Below, one piece after another: positions 1-4,932 of a DNA stretch of 5,296 nt (position 1 is the stretch's first letter; each line of letters starts with the position of its first letter). This stretch comes from Pseudomonadota bacterium (lineage in GTDB: Bacteria; Pseudomonadota; Alphaproteobacteria; Rhizobiales; Xanthobacteraceae), in contig JAEYTQ010000490.1 of the NCBI GenBank assembly GCA_023433965.1, positions 1-5,296 on the forward strand. Direction: 5' to 3'. Made by a program: the position numbers and the translations under genes. The notes beneath the pieces were generated by a model. That model was given only the letters and a program-made list of their open reading frames with translations. It was not told where the DNA came from and made no database searches.

Positions 1-27
1 GTTGTGAGGCTTGGTCGCGCCGCGTCT

Positions 28-56
28 TTCACCTCTCCCCGCCGAGGAGAGGTGAA
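28..56. repeat. Perfect 11-bp inverted repeat after the binding-protein gene
   Basis: Arms ttcacctctcc and ggagaggtgaa are exact reverse complements separated by seven bases (ccgccga). The element starts 36 bases past the stop codon of the minus-strand binding-protein gene, so it would form a stable stem in that transcript's 3' end. Neither side has a T-run, so it is not a classic intrinsic terminator. It resembles the 'cctctcccc...ggggagagg' intergenic palindromes that I associate with Bradyrhizobium-type genomes. That resemblance is from memory and would need a genome-wide count. A role in mRNA 3'-end protection is possible. Confidence 0.7.
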
Positions 57-92
57 TGATGCCGACACATCGTGGTCGAACATCCGCATGCG

Positions 93-1115
93 TTACGGCT
101 TGTTCGGGCGCAGCTCGATGCCGACGCCCTTGTTGACGAAGCGCAGGGTGTAGGATTTGCGGAAGTCGAGATCCGCCTTCACGACGCCGGCCTTGACCAT
201 CTTGTTGAAGAAGGAGGCGTAGCGCTCGTCGCTCATCGCGCCGATGCCGTTCTTGAGGCTGTCGCCGGAATCGACGATGCCGTGCTCCTTCATCTTGGCA
301 ACGGAATAGGCGAGCAGATCGTCGGTCATCTCCGGGTTGAGCTTCTTGATCAGGGCGTTGCCGGCGGAATTGTCGCGGTAGATGTAATTGTACCAGCCGA
401 CCATGGAGGCATCGACGAAGCGTTGGACCAGATCGGGCTTCTTCTCGACGATGTCGCGGCGGGTCTCGATCAGGGTCGAATAGGTGTTGAAGCCGTAATC
501 GGCGAGCAGCAGCACGTTGGGTTTGAAGCCTGCGGCCTTCTCGACCGCGAACGGCTCGGAGGTCACGTAACCCTGCATCGCGCTCTTCGGGTTTGCGATG
601 AAGGGCTGCGGATTGAAATTATACGGGCGCACGTTCTTCTCGCCGAAACCGTATTCGGACTTCAGCCATTGGAAGTAGCTGGTCATGCCCTCCTTGGAGA
701 CGAACAGGGTCAGCGGCTTGAGGTCCTCGATCCTGGCGACCTTCGCGTCCGGATGCGTCAACATCACCTGCGGATCTTTCTGGAAGATCGCCGCGATGGT
801 GACGACGGGAACGTTGTTGGCGACCGCGTCGAACGACATCAGCGTGTTCGCGGCCATGAAGAAATCGATCTTGCCCGCGATCAGCAGCATGCGGTTGTTC
901 TCGTTCGGACCGCCGGGGACGATGGCGACGTCGAGGCCGTACTTCTTGTAGGTGCCGTCGGCGACCGCCTGGAAGAAGCCGCCATGCTCGGCCTCGGCCA
1001 CCCAATTGGTGCCGAACGTGACCTTGTCGAGCGTCTCGGCCCGCGCCGGCGCGAACGAGGCGGCAGCGGCCAACAGGCCCGCGATGAACGCTCGCCGCAG
1101 ATGAAAGGGGGTCAT
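93..1115 (-). CDS. ABC transporter substrate-binding protein, NMT1/THI5 superfamily
   Basis: A 340-residue periplasmic solute-binding protein that should deliver a small organic ligand to an ABC importer. The start is set at the ATG at 1115. A GGAG Shine-Dalgarno lies seven bases upstream (plus-strand ctcc at 1123-1126), and this start puts a clean signal peptide at the N-terminus. Starting at 1187 would add 24 Arg-rich residues of non-family character. Residues 1-26 form the signal peptide, with likely cleavage after A-R-A at 26. HLRRAFIAG has a paired Arg, so Tat export is possible but the motif is not canonical. Residues 33-70 carry the NMT1/THI5-like start: T-N-W at 36-38, E-H-G-G-F at 43-47, YGLDV at 59-63 and P-G-G-P at 67-70. 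ThiY-type proteins of this superfamily bind formylaminopyrimidine thiamine precursors, and others bind sulfonates, nitrate or pyrimidines. The exact ligand cannot be read here. No permease or ATPase gene is visible; the window ends 92 bases downstream. Confidence 0.9.
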   Translation of the reverse strand: MTPFHLRRAFIAGLLAAAASFAPARAETLDKVTFGTNWVAEAEHGGFFQAVADGTYKKYGLDVAIVPGGPNENNRMLLIAGKIDFFMAANTLMSFDAVANNVPVVTIAAIFQKDPQVMLTHPDAKVARIEDLKPLTLFVSKEGMTSYFQWLKSEYGFGEKNVRPYNFNPQPFIANPKSAMQGYVTSEPFAVEKAAGFKPNVLLLADYGFNTYSTLIETRRDIVEKKPDLVQRFVDASMVGWYNYIYRDNSAGNALIKKLNPEMTDDLLAYSVAKMKEHGIVDSGDSLKNGIGAMSDERYASFFNKMVKAGVVKADLDFRKSYTLRFVNKGVGIELRPNKP

Positions 1116-1122
1116 AATGGCA

Positions 1123-1128
1123 CTCCGT
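1123..1128 (-). promoter_or_regulatory. Ribosome binding site that fixes the binding-protein start
   Basis: Read on the minus strand this is ACGGAG, with seven bases between GGAG and the ATG at 1115. It is the main reason for preferring this start over the in-frame ATG at 1187. Confidence 0.65.
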
Positions 1129-1191
1129 CGATCGTGGCTGGCCCAATCGCGTCTGGCCCGCGTGAAGGCAACGCGATAAAACCGCATGACG

Positions 1192-1228
1192 TCAGGGGAC
1201 GCGAGCCGGCCGAGCCTGCGTCCCCTGA
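1192..1228. repeat. 37-bp inverted repeat in the divergent promoter
   Basis: Arms tcaggggacgc (1192-1202) and gcgtcccctga (1218-1228) are perfect 11-bp reverse complements around a 15-base spacer that contains the palindrome gccggc (1205-1210). The centre lies 59 bases from the plus-strand start codon and 95 from the minus-strand one. It could be a regulator's operator, or a hairpin in one of the 5' leaders. No T-run follows closely on either strand, so terminator function is unlikely. Confidence 0.65.
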
Positions 1229-1255
1229 TACCCCAAATTACGTGACAAATTCAGG

Positions 1256-1268
1256 CAAGGAAACCTTG
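1256..1268 (+). promoter_or_regulatory. Hairpin covering the creatininase-family ribosome binding site
   Basis: The last 13 bases before the ATG are caagg-aaa-ccttg, a perfect 5-bp inverted repeat with a three-base loop. The Shine-Dalgarno AAGGAA (1257-1262, six bases from the ATG) forms most of the left arm and loop. Folding would therefore mask ribosome access. Whether such a small stem folds in the cell is not known from sequence alone. Confidence 0.55.
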
Positions 1269-2090
1269 ATGACGCCGTCCCGCGACTGGACCGACATCGA
1301 CTGGGCTCAGGCGGACCCGGCGGAGGTGTCGCGCTGGATCGCGGTGCTGCCGCTGGCAGCAACCGAGCAGCACGGCCCGCATCTGCCGCTCACGACGGAC
1401 GTGCTGATCGCGGATGCCTATCTGGCGCGCGTGCGCCAGCTGCTGCCCGCGAGCGTTCCGGCGCGTTTCCTTCCGGTCGAGCCGGTCGGGATTTCCACCG
1501 AGCACATCGACTATCCGGGCACGCAGACGCTGCCGACCGAAGTTGCACTGAAGCGATGGACGGGGATCGGCGAGGACGTTGCACGCCGCGGCGTGAGGAA
1601 GCTCGTCATGATCACCAGCCATGGCGGCAACAGCGCCGCCATGATGCTGGTGGCGCAGGATCTACGCGCGCATCACAGACTGTTCGTGGTGACGACGTCA
1701 TGGTCGCGGCTCTCGGGCGCGGACAGACTGTTCCCGGCCGACGAAGTGCGCCACGGCATCCACGGCGGCGCGGTCGAGACCTCGATCATGCTGGCGCGCT
1801 ATCCGGATCAGGTGCGCAGGGATGCGATCGCGGATTTTCCTGCGAGCAGCATCGCGATGGAGCAGCAATATCGCTGGCTCTCGACGCAGCGGCCCGCGCC
1901 ATTCGCCTGGCAGGCGCAGGATCTCAATCCGAGCGGCGCGGTCGGCAATGCGATGCTGGCTGACCCAGCGAAGGGCGAGCGGCTGCTCGACCAGGGCGCG
2001 GCGGCGTTCTGCGAGCTGCTGAGCGAGGTCGATAAATTCGACGTGAACAGGCTCGGCAAAGGGCCGCTCGGCAACGCTGCATCCAGCTGA
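1269..2090 (+). CDS. Creatininase-family metal-dependent amidohydrolase
   Basis: A 273-residue cytoplasmic enzyme, close to the usual 250-270 residues of the family. No signal peptide or membrane segment is seen. The ATG at 1269 has a good Shine-Dalgarno (AAGGAA, six bases upstream). The frame stays open far upstream through the divergent gene, but that extension is antisense artefact. Family motifs are visible in order. The metal-binding box is L-A-A-T-E-Q-H-G-P-H-L-P-L-T-T-D, with E33, H35 and D44 matching Glu34, His36 and Asp45 of Pseudomonas creatininase. The H-G-G-N box is at 118-121, and the H-G-G-A-V-E-T-S box is at 165-172 with E170. The second box reads T-S-H-G-G-N rather than the common N-G-H-G-G-N. 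It also lacks the Tyr-Glu that follows the His in true creatininase, so creatinine itself is not the safest substrate guess. Relatives open cyclic amides or hydrolyse formamides (for example ArfB in deazaflavin synthesis). The divergent neighbour suggests that it acts on an imported ligand; that is inference. Confidence 0.88.
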   Translation: MTPSRDWTDIDWAQADPAEVSRWIAVLPLAATEQHGPHLPLTTDVLIADAYLARVRQLLPASVPARFLPVEPVGISTEHIDYPGTQTLPTEVALKRWTGIGEDVARRGVRKLVMITSHGGNSAAMMLVAQDLRAHHRLFVVTTSWSRLSGADRLFPADEVRHGIHGGAVETSIMLARYPDQVRRDAIADFPASSIAMEQQYRWLSTQRPAPFAWQAQDLNPSGAVGNAMLADPAKGERLLDQGAAAFCELLSEVDKFDVNRLGKGPLGNAASS

Positions 2091-2120
2091 AAACATTCGG
2101 GAAATAGCCGGCATCCGGGA

Positions 2121-2133
2121 GCGCCCATGGCGC
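2121..2133. repeat. Small palindrome in the 2091-2214 gap
   Basis: gcgcc-cat-ggcgc is a perfect 5-bp inverted repeat 30 bases after the creatininase-family stop. It has no T-tail and is short for a terminator. Nothing else convincing is visible between this stop and the next gene. The next gene may have its own promoter here, but no -35/-10 pair stands out. Confidence 0.3.
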
Positions 2134-2214
2134 ATTCGAACCGGACGCGAGAAGCCTCCGTCCAATTGGGCACGCGGGCCACAACGGACCGCCTCAACCC
2201 GGATGGAGTTTCAC

Positions 2215-2478
2215 GTGTCGATCAAGACCAAGATTGCCGCAGCCGCTCTCGCTGCCCTCGCCGTCACCGGCAGCATCGCGTTCACCACCACCGCAGCCGA
2301 AGCCAAGCAGCCCGGCTGGGTCTGGGGCGTGGGCGCCGGCATCGCCACCGCCGCCGTCGTCAGCTCGGCGATCGCCGCCAGCAACGACCCCTATTACCAC
2401 GGCTATCACCGCTGCGGCTGGGTCGCCCAGTACAACGCCTTCGGCCAGTATGTCGGCCGCGTTCGTACCTGCTACTGA
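2215..2478 (+). CDS. Small secreted protein of unknown function (87 aa)
   Basis: I do not recognise a functional family. I chose the GTG at 2215 because GGAG (2205-2208) sits six bases upstream, and this start gives M-S-I-K-T-K followed directly by an Ala/Leu-rich core. The in-frame ATG at 2203 would add four residues but has no good ribosome binding site. Residues 1-30 look like a Sec signal peptide, with likely cleavage after A-E-A at 30. The mature part is about 57 residues. It has a Gly/Ala-rich hydrophobic stretch (about 38-56) that could insert in a membrane or pack as a helix. The tail is Tyr/Gly/Arg-rich with two Cys (67 and 86), which could form a disulfide in the periplasm. Very short exported proteins with such Tyr/Trp/Cys-rich tails are common as hypotheticals in Bradyrhizobium-like genomes (from memory). 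A strong terminator follows, so it is probably transcribed alone or at the end of a unit. Confidence 0.8.
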   Translation: MSIKTKIAAAALAALAVTGSIAFTTTAAEAKQPGWVWGVGAGIATAAVVSSAIAASNDPYYHGYHRCGWVAQYNAFGQYVGRVRTCY

Positions 2479-2519
2479 TCCGAGTATCTGAGGCCGATCT
2501 CTTACGTGGATCCTGCGTC

Positions 2520-2549
2520 CGACACGGGCGCCTCATCCACCCCGTGTCG
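2520..2549 (+). repeat. First of two tandem hairpins after the small secreted gene
   Basis: Arms cgacacggg (2520-2528) and cccgtgtcg (2541-2549) pair perfectly over nine bases around a 12-base loop. It begins 42 bases after the stop and ends only seven bases before the terminator stem. It may stabilise the 3' end or assist termination. Confidence 0.55.
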
Positions 2550-2556
2550 TGCCCCC

Positions 2557-2596
2557 GACCCCGCCCGGCATCCCCCCGGGCGGGGTCATTCATTTT
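2557..2596 (+). terminator. Intrinsic terminator of the small secreted gene
   Basis: Arms gaccccgcccgg (2557-2568) and ccgggcggggtc (2576-2587) form a perfect 12-bp GC-rich stem with a seven-base loop. It is followed by attcatttt, a T-rich tail (six T in nine bases). This is the clearest terminator in the window and isolates the porin promoter region downstream. Confidence 0.82.
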
Positions 2597-2631
2597 GGGC
2601 AGAGGGCGTTGTTGCACCACCGTCACAAAGC

Positions 2632-2644
2632 AATGCGAAGCATT
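2632..2644. repeat. 13-bp palindrome upstream of the porin
   Basis: aatgc-gaa-gcatt is a perfect 5-bp inverted repeat with a three-base centre, 22 bases left of the larger palindrome at 2666. It shares the AATGCGAA flavour of that element. It may be a second, weaker operator site or coincidence. Confidence 0.3.
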
Positions 2645-2665
2645 AGCTGCAGACGAGGCGAGTCG

Positions 2666-2684
2666 ATTGCGAATCAGTCGCAAT
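2666..2684. promoter_or_regulatory. 19-bp palindromic operator candidate, Fur-box-like, upstream of porin
   Basis: The sequence attgcgaatcagtcgcaat is symmetric in eight of nine base pairs around its central C (position 2675). Length, central base and spelling resemble the Fur-box form attgagaatcattctcaat, which it matches at 16 of 19 positions when aligned by eye. It sits 121 bases before the porin start, a plausible promoter position. Alphaproteobacterial Fur-family members (Fur, Mur, Irr) often read differing boxes, so the actual regulator is uncertain. It could also be bound by an unrelated dimeric repressor. The rest of 2597-2805 shows no clear -35/-10 pair; cttgca near 2689 is a weak -35 candidate. 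Confidence 0.5.
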
Positions 2685-2805
2685 AAGACTTGCAATGCAG
2701 GGGCTTGGAATTTAAGCCACACCTGATCGAAGACCCTCTCGCGCGGCCAAGACCTCATGACAGGGACGCTGCGAATCGTCGGGGATTGCGCGGCGGGTTA
2801 GGTAG

Positions 2806-4833
2806 ATGCGCATTGGGGCATGCGTTTTGGCGTTGAGAGGTCACAGACACCGTTACTTGCGGACGACCGCGGCAATTGCCACCGGCGTACTGGCTCTACC
2901 GTATGCAAGCTTGGCAGCCGACCTGCCCCTGAAGGCGCGCGCGGCGGAAACCGTCTACGATTGGACCGGGTTCTATGTCGGCGGTCATTTCGGCTATGGC
3001 GACGCCGGCTTCGGACGGGGCACCAACCCGCTCCCCTTGCAGGGCTCGGGCCTGCCGCACAGCGCCACCGGCCTGACCGGCGGTTACCAGCTCGGCTACA
3101 ACCGCCAGCTTGCGAACCGCGTCGTTCTCGGCATCGAAGCGGCCTCCACATTCACCAGTCCGCTCGATGTTCCCGCGCACGAGCGCGCACCGGCTCCGTT
3201 CAACACCACCATCGACTATGTCGGCACCGTGCGCGGCCGCTTAGGCTATGCTTTCGATCGCTTCATGCCCTTCGTCACCGGCGGCTTCGCCTGGGGTCAC
3301 ACGAAGATCAACGTCAACGACGCCGATGGCGTCACCGAACGTTCTCCGGTCGGCCACTACCAGACCGGGTGGACGGCGGGACTTGGCCTTGAATTCGCCG
3401 TCAGCGGCAACTGGACCGCGAAGGCCGAATACGACTATGTCGCGCTGTCGCGCCGGACCTACGATCTCGGCAATTTCGGCATGGCCAACGTGGACGTCGA
3501 TCCGCGCATTCATCTGTTCAAGCTCGGCCTCAACCATCACTTCGGCGACACGCCCTGGATGGCGCCGGTCAACGGCAAGACGAAACTCCCGGAGTCCGCC
3601 GACTGGAACGTCCACGCCCAGACGACCGTGCTGCCGCAGGGCTACGGGCCGATCCGCTCGCCTTATGCGAGCCCGCTCAGCCTTCCCGGCAGCGGCCAGT
3701 TTCAAGCGACCTGGACGACGACAGCCTTCCTGGGGGCGCGGCTGTGGGACGGCGGCGAGTTCTATTTCAATCCGGAGCTGGCGCAGGGCTTCGGCATCAA
3801 CGGCACGCTCGGTCTCGCCGGCTTCTCGAACGGCGAGGCACAGAAGGCCGGCGCGCCATTCCCGAAGATCCGTGCACAGCGCTACTATTTGAGGCAGACC
3901 TTCGGCCTCGGCGGCGAGCAGGAGGACGTGCCCGACGCCCCGAACCAACTCGCAGGCAAGCGTGACATCGATCGCGTCACGCTGATCGTCGGCCGCTTCG
4001 CGATCGGCGACTTCTTCGACGGCAATGCTTACGCCAAGGATCCGCGCGCCGACTTCATGAACTGGGCGATGTGGGCGTCGGCCGCTTACGATTTCCCCGC
4101 CGATTTGCCGGGCTACACCCGCGGCGCCGTGGTCGAGCTCAACCGCAAGGACTGGGCGGTGCGCGCCGGGCTGTTCCAGGTCCCTGATGCGCCCAACAGT
4201 GACGTGCTGGTCTTCAAGACCGGCGGCGCCGTCATCGAGTTCGAAGAGCGCCATTCGATCTTCGACCAACCCGGCAAGCTGCGGGTCGGTGCGTTCTACA
4301 ACAGCGGCAATACTGCCAACTACCGCCAGGTGGTCGCGATCGCCGCTGCCAACCCTGCGCTCGACATCAACGACATCACCATCGCCAACCAGCGCGACCG
4401 TTCGAAATATGGCTACTACGTCAACCTCGAGCAGCAGCTCGTCAAGGACGTCGGGCTGTTCGCCCGCGCGAGCTGGAATGACGGGCAGAACGAGATCCTG
4501 TCCTTCACCGACATCGACCGCAGCGTATCGGGCGGCCTGTCGATCAAGGGCAGCCATTGGGGGCGGCCTGACGATACGATCGGCATCGGGGGCGCCGTCA
4601 ACGGGCTTTCCGACGCGCATCGCGATTTTCTTGCTGCCGGCGGCACCGGCCTGCTGATCGGCGACGGACGGCTCAACTACAGTCCGGAACGCATCCTCGA
4701 AGCCTATTATGCCTGGAAGCTCAATCCCTGGACGACCATGACGTTCGATTACCAGTTCATCACGAACCCGGCCTACAACGCCGACCGTGGGCCGGTCTCG
4801 ATCTTCTCGGGCCGCCTGCACGCCGAGTTCTGA
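2806..4833 (+). CDS. Outer-membrane protein: Omp25-like barrel joined to OprB-type carbohydrate porin
   Basis: A 675-residue exported protein with two recognisable parts. Residues 1-37 are a long, Arg/His-rich signal peptide ending Y-A-S-L-A, with the mature part starting A-D-L-P-L-K-A-R. Residues about 50-246 look like the Omp25/RopB small beta-barrel (OmpA-like): D-W-T-G-F-Y-V-G-G at 52-60, G-G-Y-Q-L-G-Y-N at 92-99, alternating strands, and a closing strand ending in F246. After a short linker, residues about 266-675 match the OprB carbohydrate-selective porin style: F-L-G-A-R-L-W at 308-314, F-N-P-E at 321-324, R-Q-T-F-G-L-G-G-E at 363-371, D-F-M-N-W at 416-420, and a C-terminal F675 as required for outer-membrane assembly. 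OprB porins let sugars diffuse into the periplasm. The start at 2806 has only a weak ribosome binding site (AGG, three bases away), so the exact N-terminus is uncertain. The gene stands alone between a terminator and a convergent gene. Sugar specificity cannot be read from sequence. Confidence 0.87.
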   Translation: MRIGACVLALRGHRHRYLRTTAAIATGVLALPYASLAADLPLKARAAETVYDWTGFYVGGHFGYGDAGFGRGTNPLPLQGSGLPHSATGLTGGYQLGYNRQLANRVVLGIEAASTFTSPLDVPAHERAPAPFNTTIDYVGTVRGRLGYAFDRFMPFVTGGFAWGHTKINVNDADGVTERSPVGHYQTGWTAGLGLEFAVSGNWTAKAEYDYVALSRRTYDLGNFGMANVDVDPRIHLFKLGLNHHFGDTPWMAPVNGKTKLPESADWNVHAQTTVLPQGYGPIRSPYASPLSLPGSGQFQATWTTTAFLGARLWDGGEFYFNPELAQGFGINGTLGLAGFSNGEAQKAGAPFPKIRAQRYYLRQTFGLGGEQEDVPDAPNQLAGKRDIDRVTLIVGRFAIGDFFDGNAYAKDPRADFMNWAMWASAAYDFPADLPGYTRGAVVELNRKDWAVRAGLFQVPDAPNSDVLVFKTGGAVIEFEERHSIFDQPGKLRVGAFYNSGNTANYRQVVAIAAANPALDINDITIANQRDRSKYGYYVNLEQQLVKDVGLFARASWNDGQNEILSFTDIDRSVSGGLSIKGSHWGRPDDTIGIGGAVNGLSDAHRDFLAAGGTGLLIGDGRLNYSPERILEAYYAWKLNPWTTMTFDYQFITNPAYNADRGPVSIFSGRLHAEF

Positions 4834-4932
4834 AGATGGCCTGTCCCGGGCTGCTACGCCGGACTGTCCGTCCACCACAAGCGGCACGAGACGTTTAGCC
4901 TGAAGGACTGCGGCGAGGTTGTCTGGTCCCGC
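4834..4932. other. Convergent intergenic spacer, no clear terminator
   Basis: These 99 bases separate two genes that run towards each other. Apart from a cccggg palindrome I see no stem with a T-tail on either strand, so termination here may be Rho-dependent, or the transcripts may overlap. Confidence 0.4.

Larger units (their letters stand above)
1116..1268. promoter_or_regulatory. Divergent promoter region between binding protein and creatininase-family gene
   Basis: These 153 bases separate two head-to-head start codons, so both promoters and any shared operator must lie here. It contains a TGACGTCA palindrome (1187-1194), a 37-bp inverted repeat (1192-1228), a short A/T-richer stretch at about 1231-1252 and a hairpin over the plus-strand ribosome binding site (1256-1268). 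I could not assign convincing -35/-10 pairs in either direction. A shared regulator acting at the inverted repeat is inference; no regulator gene is present in the window. Confidence 0.6.

Noticed and set aside
28..56. Intrinsic terminator for the binding-protein gene
   Set aside because: A good stem, but no T-run follows on either strand, so it is listed as a repeat instead.
1187..1187. Alternative ATG start for the binding protein at 1187
   Set aside because: It would place 24 charged residues before the signal peptide, cover much of the divergent control region and lacks a clear ribosome binding site. The ATG at 1115 has GGAG at seven bases.
72..1268. In-frame extension of the creatininase-family reading frame by 399 codons across the divergent gene
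   Set aside because: It is antisense to a clear binding-protein gene, shows no family similarity, and the ATG at 1269 has a good ribosome binding site and family-consistent length.
1181..1268. Thiamine (TPP) or guanidine riboswitch in the divergent leader
   Set aside because: Tempting because of the NMT1/THI5 relative and the ggggacg sequence. However, the conserved TPP segments (CUGAGA and the ACCUGAUCUGG region) are absent, and there are no paired ACGR-loop hairpins as in guanidine-II.
2121..2160. tRNA-like attcgaacc T-loop sequence
   Set aside because: No acceptor, D-arm or anticodon stem can be built around it; a chance match.
2127..2726. 199-codon plus-strand frame overlapping the small secreted gene
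   Set aside because: Arg/Pro/His-rich out-of-frame translation that runs through the terminator. The overlapping frame has a signal peptide and a ribosome binding site.
3241..4887. 548-codon open frame on the minus strand opposite the porin
   Set aside because: It mirrors the codon positions of a confidently identified porin in high-GC DNA and its protein is low-complexity Val/Ala/Asp/Arg with no recognisable domain. It is a typical antisense shadow.
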